A DNA stretch of 55,877 bases from Aliivibrio sp. (GTDB taxonomy: Bacteria > Pseudomonadota > Gammaproteobacteria > Enterobacterales > Vibrionaceae): contig JAESQY010000064.1 in assembly GCA_016764915.1 (NCBI GenBank), positions 1 to 55,877 on the forward strand. Reading direction: 5' to 3'. This document shows, one piece after another, positions 26,903 through 35,889 of this stretch. Numbering within the stretch: the stretch's first letter is position 1; each line of letters begins with the position of its first letter. Position numbers and translations under genes: made by a program. A model generated the notes under the pieces. It ran no database searches. It saw only the letters and a program-made list of their open reading frames with translations, and was not told where the DNA came from.

Positions 26903-28129
26903 TTGATATCTAAACAGTCCACACAAGTTGCTATTATTGGAGCGGGTCCTTCAGGTGCCATCGCCGCTGCACTTCTTCATCAACACAACATCGATGTCAT
27001 TGTCGTTGAGAAAAGTACATTCCCAAGATTTTCAATTGGTGAAAGCTTGCTTCCTGCCTGTATGGAAGTGATCGAAAAAGCCAATATGGAAGTGGCTGTT
27101 GAAGCAGCAGGTTTTCAGTTTAAAAATGGGGCCGCATTCCACTATGACGGTCAATTTTCATCGTTTGATTTCACAGATAAATATACGGCTGGAGCAGGTA
27201 CGACCTTTCAGGTTCAACGAGCGGATTTCGATAAAGTGTTGGCGGACCAAGCATCAGAGCAGGGTGTTGAGATTCGCTATCAAAACAATGTTACCGCAAT
27301 TAATTTAGCTAACCGCCCTATTTTGACCATTGAGGACCAAGATAATAATCCTTATCTACTTGAAGCTGATTTTGTATTAGATGCGAGTGGTTTTGGTCGT
27401 GTATTGCCGCGTTTACTTAACCTAGAAGTGCCTTCAACGCTGCCGCCTCGAAAAGCAATCTTTACTCATATTAATGATAATATTTGTGCCGAGCATTTTG
27501 ATCGCAGTAAGATCTTAATTTCCATCCATCCAGGTAATCGTCAAGTATGGTACTGGTTGATACCGTTTAGTAATGGAACGTGCTCATTGGGTATTGTTGG
27601 TGAGCCTGAATTTTTTGAACAATACCCTGCCGACAACATTGACGCGATAAAACAATTAGTCAGTGAAGAGGCTAATCTCAATGCGATATTAGCAACCGCC
27701 GAATATCCAAACCCCAGTGGCGAAATCATGGGATATTCTGCAAACGTGACCCAACTTTGCAGCGATAAATTTGCGTTATTAGGAAATGCTGGCGAGTTTC
27801 TAGACCCAGTATTCTCTTCTGGTGTCACAATTGCGATGAAATCAGCTGAAATAGCCGCAGAGTTGTTAGTAACAAAATTTGCAGGTGAGAGTGTTGATTG
27901 GCAAACAGAGTACACCGATGAGTTAATGAAGGGCGTTGATGCTTTTCGTTGTTACGTTGAGGGCTGGTACAGTGGTGATTTTCAAGATGTTGTATTGCAT
28001 CAAAACCCCAACCCTAAAGTAAAACAGATGATCTGTGCCATTTTGGCTGGTTATGCTTGGGACAGTAATAATCCTTTTGTTACAGAACCTGAACGTAGAC
28101 TAAAGACCGTTGTTGATCTCTGCCGTTAA
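26903..28129 (+). CDS. FAD-dependent oxidoreductase with flavin-halogenase family motifs
   Basis: A 408-residue flavoprotein. The N-terminal FAD motif is 'IGAGPSGAIAAAL', followed by 'IGESLLPA' and 'GNAGEFLDPVFSSGV' typical of the tryptophan-halogenase/geranylgeranyl-reductase-like superfamily. 'WYWLIP' at residues 216-221 fits the WxWxIP halogenase motif, and Lys74 in 'FKNGAAF' sits where halogenases carry their catalytic lysine. It may halogenate, hydroxylate or oxidise the aryl head group of the polyene. It begins at TTG with AAGGA upstream, 42 bases after the methyltransferase gene. Confidence 0.8.
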   Translation: MISKQSTQVAIIGAGPSGAIAAALLHQHNIDVIVVEKSTFPRFSIGESLLPACMEVIEKANMEVAVEAAGFQFKNGAAFHYDGQFSSFDFTDKYTAGAGTTFQVQRADFDKVLADQASEQGVEIRYQNNVTAINLANRPILTIEDQDNNPYLLEADFVLDASGFGRVLPRLLNLEVPSTLPPRKAIFTHINDNICAEHFDRSKILISIHPGNRQVWYWLIPFSNGTCSLGIVGEPEFFEQYPADNIDAIKQLVSEEANLNAILATAEYPNPSGEIMGYSANVTQLCSDKFALLGNAGEFLDPVFSSGVTIAMKSAEIAAELLVTKFAGESVDWQTEYTDELMKGVDAFRCYVEGWYSGDFQDVVLHQNPNPKVKQMICAILAGYAWDSNNPFVTEPERRLKTVVDLCR

Positions 28130-28194
28130 CAAAACACCAACTCGTTGTCACAGTTAGTTACAAATTGGTTAATATTGTTTTATATTAATAAAGT

Positions 28195-28217
28195 AAACTA
28201 AAAACTTAATTTAGTTT
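28195..28217. repeat. Inverted repeat between the flavoprotein gene and yccA
   Basis: AAACTAAA (28195-28202) and TTTAGTTT (28210-28217) are perfect 8-base arms with a 7-base loop. No T-run follows. It may be a weak terminator for the methyltransferase-flavoprotein unit or a regulator site for yccA. Confidence 0.35.
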
Positions 28218-28332
28218 GGGTATCATGATAGCAACACTAAATGACAACATGGCTCTTGTTTTTTGAACTTTTGCCACCATATATGTCTATATATTTATTG
28301 CAACACACAAAGTCAGTACTTTAAGGAAACAT

Positions 28333-28995
28333 ATGAACAACCAAATGTTTAGTCAGTCAACTTCGCAAGAAAGTGCTATTCAAACCAATAAGGTTTTGCG
28401 TAATACTTACTTTTTATTATCAATGACCTTAGTTTGGTCTGCAGTTATTGCTGGCTTAGCTATGGCGTTTAACCTACCTCACCCTGGTTTCCTAATTACC
28501 ATTGTTGGTTTTTATGGTTTGATCTTTATGGTTGAGAAGAACCGTAATAACAGCTCTGGTATTATGTATACCTTCCTATTTACCGGTTTTCTTGGCTACA
28601 CTTTAGGCCCAATCCTAAATTCATACTTAGGTGCCGGAATGGGAGACATTATTGTAACGGCTCTTGGCGGCACAGCGCTTGCGTTTATGTCTGCTTCTGC
28701 TTATGCACTGACTACAAAGCGTGATTTGTCATTCCTTAATGGCATGATGATGGCTGGTTTCGTTGTTCTGTTAGTGGGTATGGTTGCAAATATTTTCCTA
28801 CAGATGCCAATTCTGCAGTTAGCATTGAGCTCAATGTTCATTCTTTTCTCAACAGGTGCGATTCTACTGACTACACAGTCAATTATTCGTGGCGGTGAGA
28901 CAAGTTATATCTCAGCAACGGTAACACTTTACGTTTCTATCTATAATATTTTCATCAGCTTGCTAAGTATTCTTGGCATCATGCGTGATGATTAA
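28333..28995 (+). CDS. yccA: Bax inhibitor-1/YccA family membrane protein
   Basis: A 220-residue inner-membrane protein with about seven hydrophobic segments and the BI-1 family signature near 'FTGFLGYTLGP' and 'GGTALAFMSASAYALTT'. In E. coli YccA binds the FtsH protease and modulates degradation of membrane proteins such as SecY. AAGGAAA precedes the ATG. It ends in a strong terminator and is followed by tusE, the same pairing of genes as in enterobacteria. Confidence 0.93.
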   Translation: MNNQMFSQSTSQESAIQTNKVLRNTYFLLSMTLVWSAVIAGLAMAFNLPHPGFLITIVGFYGLIFMVEKNRNNSSGIMYTFLFTGFLGYTLGPILNSYLGAGMGDIIVTALGGTALAFMSASAYALTTKRDLSFLNGMMMAGFVVLLVGMVANIFLQMPILQLALSSMFILFSTGAILLTTQSIIRGGETSYISATVTLYVSIYNIFISLLSILGIMRDD

Positions 28996-29015
28996 TCATT
29001 AGATTTATGTTCAAG

Positions 29016-29042
29016 AGGCTTGCATATATGCAGGCCTTTTTT
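29016..29042 (+). terminator. Rho-independent terminator after yccA
   Basis: AGGCTTGCAT and ATGCAGGCCT pair over ten positions with one G-T pair, followed by TTTTTT. It lies about 20 bases after the yccA stop. Confidence 0.9.
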
Positions 29043-29120
29043 ATGCCCGTTAGGTAATAGCATTATCAGGTATGACGCGTTATCATCCATTTATATTCAG
29101 TAAATTCTGTGAAGAGAGCT

Positions 29121-29450
29121 ATGTTTGTATTTAACGATAAAGAGATTGAGACTGATGCCCAAGGCTACTTAAAAGATTTTAATAATTGGGAGGAAGGAAT
29201 GATCCCTTTACTTGCTGCTGAGGAAGAGATTAAGTTGACTGACGCACATATTGAGATTATCCATTTCGTCCGTGATTTTTACCTTGAGTTCAATAGCTCA
29301 CCTGCTATTAGAATATTAGTCAAAGCGATTGAAAAAAAGCATGGTCCAGAAAAAGGAAACAGCAAATATCTATTCAAACTGTTTCGTAAAGGTCCAGCGA
29401 AGCAAGCAACGAAGCTGGCTGGGCTTCCCAAACCGGTAAAATGTCTGTAA
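29121..29450 (+). CDS. tusE: Sulfur relay protein TusE (DsrC family)
   Basis: A 109-residue protein, the usual TusE length, with '[11 protein letters not shown]', 'RILVKAI' and the C-terminal 'GLPKPVKCL' whose Cys is the sulfur-carrying residue. It accepts sulfur from TusBCD and passes it to MnmA for 2-thiolation of tRNA wobble uridine. The ATG at 29121 is preferred to the GTG at 29109 because GAAGAGAG precedes it and it gives the family N-terminus. Confidence 0.93.
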   Translation: MFVFNDKEIETDAQGYLKDFNNWEEGMIPLLAAEEEIKLTDAHIEIIHFVRDFYLEFNSSPAIRILVKAIEKKHGPEKGNSKYLFKLFRKGPAKQATKLAGLPKPVKCL

Positions 29451-29552
29451 TCAACCAATTGACACTGAGACTAAGTGATCACAGAGTTTATTTGCAATTA
29501 CTCACTACTTGCTTGAGAATACGCCTCCAATTCCCTATTCAGAGCAACTTTT

Positions 29553-30743
29553 ATGTCTATTGCTATTCATCTTGTAAAAGGTCGCGATAAGTCCTTAATT
29601 CGTCGCCACCCTTGGATATTCTCTCGTGGCATTGAAAAAATCGAAGGCAAGCCTGCGCTGGGTGAAACAGTTGAAGTCTTTGATAATAAAGGTAAATGGC
29701 TCGCTCGTGGTGCATTTTCTCCACAATCTCAGATTAGAGTACGAGTCTGGACATTTGATGAACAAGAGCAGATCAACAGTGACTTTTTTGTCAAGCGTTT
29801 GCAACAAGCACAAGCGCTTAGAGATACATTAGCAACTCGTGATGGCCTAACGGGTTATCGGTTGATCGCCGCTGAATCTGATGGTTTACCAGGAATAACG
29901 ATTGATCGATACCAGAATTTTTTAGTCTGTCAGCTGCTGAGTGCGGGTGCAGAAGCTCAAAGAGACAATTTGGTTGAAGCATTAAAGACCTGTTATCCAG
30001 AGTGTAATATTTATGAACGCTCTGATGTCTCTGTACGCAAAAAAGAAGGGCTAAAACAGCGCACTGGTGTTCTTCATGGTGAAGAGCCACCTGAGTCTGT
30101 AGTCATCGAAGAGAACGGTGTAAAAATCAGTGTCAACATCGTAAAGGGCCACAAAACAGGTTTCTATCTTGATCAGCGTGATAGCCGTGAACGCTCAGTT
30201 AAATATGTGAAGGATAAAAAAGTTCTTAATTGCTTCTCATACACTGGTGGCTTTGGTCTTTACGCTCTAAAAGGTGGCGCTAAAAAGGTCATTAATGCCG
30301 ATGTGTCTCAGTTGGCTCTTGATACCGCAAAAGCTAACGTAGAGCTTAATGGCTTTGACTCAGAACGTGCTGAATTTTTAAATGCTGATGTCTTTAAATT
30401 ACTGCGTGAATATCGCGAAAACGGCACCACTTTTGATGTCATCATTATGGACCCACCAAAATTTGCTGAATCAAAATCGCAATTAAACGGTGCCTGTAGA
30501 GGGTATAAAGACATCAATATGCTGGCAATGCAAATATTAAATCCAGGAGGTATTTTACTGACCTATTCCTGTTCTGGATTGATGGACCAGCCTCTGTTTC
30601 AAAAAATCATTGCCGATGCAGCTCTTGATGCTGGTCGTACAGCGCAATTTATTGAACGCTTTGAGCAAGCTTCCGATCATCCTATCAATACCGCCTACCC
30701 TGAAGGTTTTTACTTGAAAGGTTTTGCTTGTTACGTGAATTAA
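29553..30743 (+). CDS. rlmI: 23S rRNA (cytosine-1962-C5)-methyltransferase RlmI
   Basis: A 396-residue methyltransferase. An N-terminal PUA domain ('[10 protein letters not shown]...[15 protein letters not shown]') is followed by an EEHEE-like region and a SAM domain with '[15 protein letters not shown]', 'IIMDPPKF' and 'YSCSG', whose Cys matches the RNA m5C class. It modifies C1962 of 23S rRNA. It starts 100 bases after tusE and ends in a strong terminator. Confidence 0.93.
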   Translation: MSIAIHLVKGRDKSLIRRHPWIFSRGIEKIEGKPALGETVEVFDNKGKWLARGAFSPQSQIRVRVWTFDEQEQINSDFFVKRLQQAQALRDTLATRDGLTGYRLIAAESDGLPGITIDRYQNFLVCQLLSAGAEAQRDNLVEALKTCYPECNIYERSDVSVRKKEGLKQRTGVLHGEEPPESVVIEENGVKISVNIVKGHKTGFYLDQRDSRERSVKYVKDKKVLNCFSYTGGFGLYALKGGAKKVINADVSQLALDTAKANVELNGFDSERAEFLNADVFKLLREYRENGTTFDVIIMDPPKFAESKSQLNGACRGYKDINMLAMQILNPGGILLTYSCSGLMDQPLFQKIIADAALDAGRTAQFIERFEQASDHPINTAYPEGFYLKGFACYVN

Positions 30744-30756
30744 AAACGAACGCTAT

Positions 30757-30812
30757 AAAAAGCCCTTAATACTGTTTCTCTTTCTAGTTGAGAGTGTATT
30801 AAGGGCTTTTTT
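30757..30812 (+). terminator. Rho-independent terminator after rlmI
   Basis: AAAAAGCCCTTAATAC pairs with GTATTAAGGGCTTTTT around a 23-base loop, with T residues after it. It is symmetrical enough to stop transcription from either side. Confidence 0.9.
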
Positions 30813-30885
30813 GTTAAATTAGCTAGATCTATATTGATATTATGTTATTTTCTACGCTCTTTTCTTGCTGTATAGGACTACAAAA

Positions 30886-31245
30886 ATGAAACTTATCCGA
30901 ATTATCCTTGGTGCTCTTATCCTGTTCTTTAACGCACTGTTCTCTCCTAGAGGCATCAAACGTTCTGCAGAGCAGCAGTCTGACGTGAATCAACAGACTG
31001 AAGCTTTGAAACTGTACCAATTTAATAGCTGTCCGTTTTGCGTAAAAGTAAGACGAAGCGCTAAACGCCTCTCTCTGCCGTTAGAGACCAGAGATCTTAA
31101 AAAAGAGCAGAAATGGGAAGATGAATTAATTAGTAAAGGTGGTGCGAGAAAAGTGCCTTGTCTACGCATTGAAGAAAATGAGCAAGTCACCTGGATGTAT
31201 GAGTCAAAAGATATTATCGCTTACCTTGAACAGCGTTTTGCTTAA
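30886..31245 (+). CDS. Membrane-anchored glutaredoxin-like protein
   Basis: A 119-residue protein with an N-terminal hydrophobic anchor (about 3-20) and a glutaredoxin fold. The redox motif is CPFC ('LYQFNSCPFCVKVRR'), with the 'KVPCLRI' cis-Pro loop and a C-terminal 'YESKDIIAYLEQRF' helix like GrxB/GST-type glutaredoxins. It probably reduces disulfides or glutathione mixed disulfides at the inner membrane. The ATG at 30886 is chosen; the frame is also open to a TTG at 30865. Confidence 0.85.
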   Translation: MKLIRIILGALILFFNALFSPRGIKRSAEQQSDVNQQTEALKLYQFNSCPFCVKVRRSAKRLSLPLETRDLKKEQKWEDELISKGGARKVPCLRIEENEQVTWMYESKDIIAYLEQRFA

Positions 31246-31258
31246 CTGCCAATCTGTC

Positions 31259-31286
31259 AGGTTTAGTATCCAAAAATACTAAACCT
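31259..31286. terminator. Bidirectional terminator between convergent genes
   Basis: AGGTTTAGTAT and ATACTAAACCT are perfect 11-base arms with a 6-base loop, lying between the glutaredoxin-like gene and the TPR gene that faces it. Confidence 0.65.
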
Positions 31287-31300
31287 TCATTTACTTCCCG

Positions 31301-31741
31301 CTATCGTTGTAACTCTATTGAAGCCAAAATATCCTCAAAACGTTGATGCCCTCTTAAGTTTTCAAAGTCTGCCTCTTCAGTCACTAATTCACGAAATGAG
31401 CTACTACTGGCCAAAGCCAATCCTAAATCTTCAATCGCTTGAGCTTCAAGCCCTAAACATGCGTATGCACACGCTCGTTGATACAGAGCATGACCATTGG
31501 CATCATCGACTTTCAGTACTCGATTACACAGACTTAATGCCCAATGAAATTCTCGAATCTCCATAGCCGCATCCGCTTTATGAGTTAATGCTTCTAAATC
31601 ACCTGGACGAATTTTCAAAATCTCATCGTAAACTGCCATTATCTGCTCTGCCGTTTGTGAGCCTTGCGCTCGAAGCCACAAATTATGAATTTCATTGATG
31701 ATTTCAATCTGTTTGTTGTTATCACTAATAACACGCGTCAC
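31301..31741 (-). CDS. TPR-repeat protein
   Basis: A 146-residue predicted cytoplasmic protein with tetratricopeptide repeats between residues about 35 and 120 ('YDEILKIRPGDLEALTHKADA', 'ALSLCNRVLKVDDANGHALYQRACAYACLG'). TPRs mediate protein-protein contacts; the partner is unknown. No signal peptide is seen. It starts at GTG with no clear ribosome site, so the true start may be slightly downstream. Confidence 0.75.
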   Translation of the reverse strand: MTRVISDNNKQIEIINEIHNLWLRAQGSQTAEQIMAVYDEILKIRPGDLEALTHKADAAMEIREFHWALSLCNRVLKVDDANGHALYQRACAYACLGLEAQAIEDLGLALASSSSFRELVTEEADFENLRGHQRFEDILASIELQR

Positions 31742-32033
31742 CAGTAAATGGTAAGAAAATAATAATGAACAGAGGCACGATGAGTCGAATCATAATAGTA
31801 TCCATCAAGACTTGGAGGATGAGTAAGGCTTCAGATTACTGCAGTTACTCATTTTGTTCATTTAATTATCTTAATATTTAGATCTTTTGCATTTAAATTT
31901 AAATATTTACCCCCATATAATAATCATGACGCATTGATTATAAACGTGTACATTTAACTTTTGTAACTTTGAACATTTCAGACAGAAACTTGTCATAACA
32001 CTGCAAGTTTCAAACACTACAATAGGAATGACG
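31742..32033. other. Non-coding region between the TPR gene and the yjfI block
   Basis: About 290 AT-rich bases. An imperfect hairpin at 31821-31850 (GAGTAA...TTACTC with an inner CAG/CTG helix) is followed by ATTTT, but no gene precedes it on the plus strand. The promoters of the TPR gene and of the yjf block must be here. A 38-codon reading frame at about 31769 has no ribosome site and is not called. Confidence 0.4.
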
Positions 32034-32420
32034 ATGACATTACAACTTAATGATCTTACCCCTCTCCTTAACGACCATGAAGGTTGGAGCGTTGAGCACT
32101 TAGAACAATCGCTAGTTATCAGAAATGAGGATGGCATTGAGGCCTTTCTGGCCATTGCTGGCGAACAAATTCTAGTAGAAGTTATTCTATTTTCACAAGC
32201 AGCGGTGAAAGACGTTACTGGATTGAACGACACTATTTTACGTTCACACCAAATGTTCCCACTATCAACCATTGGACTGAATATGTTCAATACTGAAAGT
32301 TATTACGTGGCATTTGGCTCTCTCTCTTCACAATCGAAAGAAGAGAGTGTTGTTATTGAAGTCGCAACGTTATTCCGTAACGTTGAAGCATTTGTTGAAT
32401 TGTACCAAGAGTATTTATAA
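32034..32420 (+). CDS. yjfI: DUF2170 family protein (YjfI-like)
   Basis: A 128-residue soluble protein matching DUF2170 ('NDHEGWSVEHLEQSLVIRNEDGIEAFL', 'LRSHQMFPLSTIGL'; two conserved blocks). Its function is unknown, but it is always close to a PspA-like gene, as here. The ATG at 32034 lies seven bases after AGGA; the ATG at 32028 would touch the ribosome site. It is the first gene of a seven-gene block that parallels E. coli yjfI-yjfJ-yjfK-yjfL-yjfM-yjfC. Confidence 0.88.
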   Translation: MTLQLNDLTPLLNDHEGWSVEHLEQSLVIRNEDGIEAFLAIAGEQILVEVILFSQAAVKDVTGLNDTILRSHQMFPLSTIGLNMFNTESYYVAFGSLSSQSKEESVVIEVATLFRNVEAFVELYQEYL

Positions 32421-32429
32421 GGATTACCC

Positions 32430-33116
32430 ATGAGCGTTTGGAAAAAACTATTTACTGCCATTAAAGGTGGCGCTACTGAAGCTGCGGAATCTGTCGCTGA
32501 TAGCCAAGCACTGCGCATCTTAGACCAAGAAATTCGTGAAGCTAAAACAGAACTGCGCCGCTCTGATGAAGCGCTAGTTTCAATGATAGCAAAACGTAAG
32601 ATGTCAGAGGCAAAAGTTGCTGACTTTGAATCAAGTGTTACTGAGTACGAAACTCACGCTCGTAACGCAATGGAGAAAGGTCAACAAGAGCTAGCACTTG
32701 AATGTGCGACAAAAGTTGGCACACTACGTACTGAGCAAGAAGCTGAAAATTTATACCTTCAGCAATTCACTCAATCTGAGCAGAGCATGCGCACTAACAT
32801 TAGCCAAGCTAAAGATAAGTTACGTCAACTTGAGCAACAAATTGACGTAATTAAAGCCAATGAAGCTGTTCAGAAAGCACAAGCCGCGGTTTCAATGACC
32901 AATGTTGGCGCTAACGCAAAAATGACAACGGCCGCAGAATCACTTGAGCGCATTAAAAAGCGTCAAGCTGAGCGCTCAGCACAGTTCACTGCAGCTCAAG
33001 AGCTTGATGAGCAGAACTCTGGTAGCAGTTTGGATAAGAAACTGGCAAATGCAGGCATCACAGCGGGTGGCAAATCATCAGCTGAAGATGAGCTTGCTCG
33101 TATTTTAGGTAAGTAA
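32430..33116 (+). CDS. yjfJ: PspA/IM30 family protein (YjfJ-like)
   Basis: A 228-residue, almost wholly helical coiled-coil protein of the PspA/IM30 (ESCRT-III-like) family: 'LRILDQEIREAKTEL', long charged heptads from about 25 to 140, and an Ala/Ser-rich C-terminal part ending 'DELARILGK'. PspA-type proteins form rods on the inner membrane and protect it under stress. It starts ten bases after yjfI. The conserved neighbourhood suggests an envelope-stress module distinct from the classical psp operon. Confidence 0.88.
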   Translation: MSVWKKLFTAIKGGATEAAESVADSQALRILDQEIREAKTELRRSDEALVSMIAKRKMSEAKVADFESSVTEYETHARNAMEKGQQELALECATKVGTLRTEQEAENLYLQQFTQSEQSMRTNISQAKDKLRQLEQQIDVIKANEAVQKAQAAVSMTNVGANAKMTTAAESLERIKKRQAERSAQFTAAQELDEQNSGSSLDKKLANAGITAGGKSSAEDELARILGK

Positions 33117-33157
33117 TTTATTGATAATATTCTTTAAATTTATATAGCAGGGAATCT

Positions 33158-34183
33158 ATGCCAATCTGGTTACTATTACGCCGATGGGCAACTGCACAAT
33201 TTAATCACTTAACCGGACGTAACCTGCTACTTGTTGTAGCGGGTTACGTTGCTATTAGCTGGTTACTTTTATTTGCAGCTCAAGAGTCAGCGATGACGTC
33301 AAGTTTTACTGACTTTGTCTACTACCTTCTAGTCACAGCCTCAACCGTGGGTTATGGCGATCTATCACCAACCACTGCGATTGGAAAATGGATTGTATCG
33401 CTATTTGTGATCCCTGGGGGCTTGGGGCTCTTCGCCATCACCATCGGACGACTAGCAGCAATCGCTATTAATTATTGGAAAAGCGGCCTACAAGGCAAAC
33501 GGAGTTTAACAGTGAACGGACATATACTGGTATTAGGCTGGAATGAGCAGCGTACACTTTCCCTTCTTGAGATGTTACTGCATGAAGAGAAAAACCGTCG
33601 TCGCATCGTACTGTGTGTCATTTCAGATATCGAAAACCCTTACCCAGATTTAATAGATTTCGTCAAAGTTCGAAGTTATACCGACAGCACAGATATGGCT
33701 AAAGCATCCGTTGCTACCGCCAATTGCATCATCATTGATAACCCTAAAGATGATTTAACACTTTCTAGTGCCCTATTCTGCAGTAGCCAAAATCCAAATG
33801 CACACCTTCTCGCCTATTTCAATGATGACGTATTAAGTGATCTCTTAAAACTGCACTGTCCTAATGCTGAGTGCATTCCATCAGTATCGGTTGAAATGTT
33901 AACTAAAGCAGCGGTAGACCCAGGATCAAGTGAGTTGCATCATGAGCTACTCAGTTCCAATAAAGGCATGACACAGTATAAAGTGATCTACCCTCAAACT
34001 TGTGAGCAAATTACCGTTGCTACCATTTTCGAATCTTTCAAAGCGAACTACGATGCAACCTTAATCGCCATCAATAGTGGCCAAGGTATGGAACTCAATC
34101 CCGCTCTCGATGCGAAAATTACCCCTGGTAGTCAAATATTTTATATTGCTGACGAGCGCATTGATAATTTTAAGTGGAGCTAA
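33158..34183 (+). CDS. Voltage-independent potassium channel with RCK/TrkA-N domain
   Basis: A 341-residue inner-membrane channel. Two membrane segments (about 24-41 and 75-95) flank a pore loop with the K+ selectivity filter TVGYGD at residues 63-68. A cytoplasmic TrkA-N/RCK-like domain follows ('LVLGWNEQRTLSLLEML', 'CIIIDNPKDDLTLSSALF') that would gate the pore by ligand binding. It lies inside the yjf block, 41 bases after yjfJ and three bases before yjfK, so it probably belongs to the same transcript; I do not recall a channel gene in the E. coli block. Confidence 0.88.
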   Translation: MPIWLLLRRWATAQFNHLTGRNLLLVVAGYVAISWLLLFAAQESAMTSSFTDFVYYLLVTASTVGYGDLSPTTAIGKWIVSLFVIPGGLGLFAITIGRLAAIAINYWKSGLQGKRSLTVNGHILVLGWNEQRTLSLLEMLLHEEKNRRRIVLCVISDIENPYPDLIDFVKVRSYTDSTDMAKASVATANCIIIDNPKDDLTLSSALFCSSQNPNAHLLAYFNDDVLSDLLKLHCPNAECIPSVSVEMLTKAAVDPGSSELHHELLSSNKGMTQYKVIYPQTCEQITVATIFESFKANYDATLIAINSGQGMELNPALDAKITPGSQIFYIADERIDNFKWS

Positions 34184-34186
34184 TGT

Positions 34187-34828
34187 ATGTTTAATTGGTT
34201 AAAGAATAAACTCGACGCAGAACCGGTCAAAGAACAACCAAAACCCCCTGAAGTATTAGGTTTACGTCTTGGTGGTGCCATCGAGCTTGATGATCTTAAG
34301 TTCAAAATTATTGAGCCAAACCTGATCATTAGTAACGCTTCACGTACTCAACTGATCAGTGCGGTTGGCGTGGTTAATCTTGACGAACAGTCTCGTTTGA
34401 TTCGTTACTACACCGATGACGATGGTTACATACAAGTGTTACAACAAGGCCGGACGGACGCTGATGTTCAAGAAGTGAAACTCTGGTACTACTACGATAC
34501 CAAGCCAATTGATACCACCACTCAATGGAATAACTGGTTAGAAAATGAGATTGTTAAACCAAACATTGAACTAGAAGGTTATCCGTTTAGTAAGGTTTGG
34601 GATAATGTTAAACCTGTTGCCATGACAGAACAAACTTGGGATAGCGACGGCAACATCACCACCACAGATCAATTTGTGATGGTGTATGAACGTGAAGCTG
34701 ATAACGACCTGTTTGAGTCGGTACTCATCTCTGCGGAAGAGTCCATCGTTGATAACCGTGCTGACCGCTGCGTGGTCTATAGTACTGGTGTCAATTTATC
34801 CGCAACTGACTTCAAAGTTGTCGGCTAA
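34187..34828 (+). CDS. yjfK: DUF2491 family protein (YjfK-like)
   Basis: A 213-residue soluble protein matching DUF2491, with 'VLGLRLGGAIELDDLKF', 'YYTDDDGYIQVLQQG' and 'LENEIVKPNIELEGYPFSKVW' (conserved blocks). The family has no established biochemical role. It starts immediately after the channel gene. Its constant company with PspA-like and ATP-grasp proteins points to an envelope function. Confidence 0.85.
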   Translation: MFNWLKNKLDAEPVKEQPKPPEVLGLRLGGAIELDDLKFKIIEPNLIISNASRTQLISAVGVVNLDEQSRLIRYYTDDDGYIQVLQQGRTDADVQEVKLWYYYDTKPIDTTTQWNNWLENEIVKPNIELEGYPFSKVWDNVKPVAMTEQTWDSDGNITTTDQFVMVYEREADNDLFESVLISAEESIVDNRADRCVVYSTGVNLSATDFKVVG

Positions 34829-34858
34829 TCCCGACCTATTTATTACAAGGAATTTTTT

Positions 34859-35275
34859 ATGTCACAACTTACTGCTTCTCTCGCTGGTCTGGGTTCATTT
34901 GCACTCTACTTTGGCCTATCCATTGTATTTTTAATGCTGTTTAAATTTGTCTATTTACGAATTACCCCTTATGACGAGTGGGCACTGGTTAAAGAGGAAA
35001 AAAATGTTGCCGCTGCAATCACGATGTCAGGAGCTTTTATTGGTTATAGCCTTGCGATCGCCAGTGCTGCAACGAACTCCGTAGGTATTTTGGACTTTGC
35101 ATTGTGGGGTGTGGTTGCTCTGATTGCACAAGTTATCGCTTTTGCCATTGTCCGCTTTGGGTTTATGCCAAAATTGGTCGAACGCATTATTAATAACGAA
35201 ATTCCAGCAGCGGTTGTTATGGGCTCTATGTCTATTGCTATCGGTATCCTCAATGCTGCCTGCATGACTTACTAG
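34859..35275 (+). CDS. yjfL: DUF350 membrane protein (YjfL-like)
   Basis: A 138-residue integral membrane protein with about four hydrophobic segments and the DUF350 features 'EEKNVAAAITMSGAFIGYSLA' (split motif) and 'NNEIPAAVVMGSMSIAIG'. Function unknown; it probably forms a small membrane partner for the YjfJ/YjfC module. AAGGAA precedes the ATG; yjfM follows eight bases after its stop. Confidence 0.88.
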   Translation: MSQLTASLAGLGSFALYFGLSIVFLMLFKFVYLRITPYDEWALVKEEKNVAAAITMSGAFIGYSLAIASAATNSVGILDFALWGVVALIAQVIAFAIVRFGFMPKLVERIINNEIPAAVVMGSMSIAIGILNAACMTY

Positions 35276-35283
35276 GAGCTGAC

Positions 35284-35889
35284 ATGAAACGTAGTCAAAA
35301 TGTCGTCTGCTCACGCATGCGCAAAGCAAATTGGAGATATGTCTCTCTGGGTACCGTTGTGGTTGCATCAACAGCGTTAGTTGGTTGTGGTGAAGAGGTG
35401 ACACAGAGCACCATGTACGCAAATGCAAACGATTGTGTCAGTGATAACTCTGAATACGCTTCAGAGTGTAGTGCCGCGTATGAAGATGCTGTGCGCGAAG
35501 CTGAACGTACTGCGCCTAAATACAATACCGCGCAAGATTGCGCCGCCGAGTTCGGTTATGATAACTGTGTACAGAGTCGTCAAAGCAGCTGGTTTATGCC
35601 AATGATGGCCGGATACATGTTCTCAAATATGATCAATGGTAGTCGTAACTACTACTCTCAACCTCTTTTTACCTCTTCGAATCGTCGTAGCCCTTACTAC
35701 AACAGCTGGGTCGCTTCTGATGGTAAAAATTACGGCCGTAGTTACAGCAAAACCAAAACCTACGTATCAAAAAGCGATATGAAACCTAAACCAACCGTTT
35801 CTCGCACTATGTCTCGTGGTGGTTTTGGCTCAAAAGCGGCGGCTAAATCTAGCTGGGGTAGCAGCTCAACCAAGAGTTGGGGCGGTTAA
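35284..35889 (+). CDS. yjfM: DUF1190 lipoprotein-like protein (YjfM-like)
   Basis: A 201-residue exported protein. The N-terminal hydrophobic segment ends in the lipobox-like LVGC, then follow two Cys-containing helical repeats ('NDCVSDN..YASEC', 'QDCAAEFGYDNC') and a Ser/Gly/Lys-rich tail ending in Gly-Gly. DUF1190 proteins have no known activity. The repetitive tail ending in Gly-Gly would make a plausible acceptor for the ATP-grasp ligase encoded next. Its stop codon shares a base with the yjfC start (TAATG). Confidence 0.85.
   Translation: MKRSQNVVCSRMRKANWRYVSLGTVVVASTALVGCGEEVTQSTMYANANDCVSDNSEYASECSAAYEDAVREAERTAPKYNTAQDCAAEFGYDNCVQSRQSSWFMPMMAGYMFSNMINGSRNYYSQPLFTSSNRRSPYYNSWVASDGKNYGRSYSKTKTYVSKSDMKPKPTVSRTMSRGGFGSKAAAKSSWGSSSTKSWGG

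Noticed and set aside
31769..31885. 38-codon plus-strand reading frame before yjfI
   Set aside because: No ribosome site, no recognisable similarity and a hairpin inside it; probably chance.
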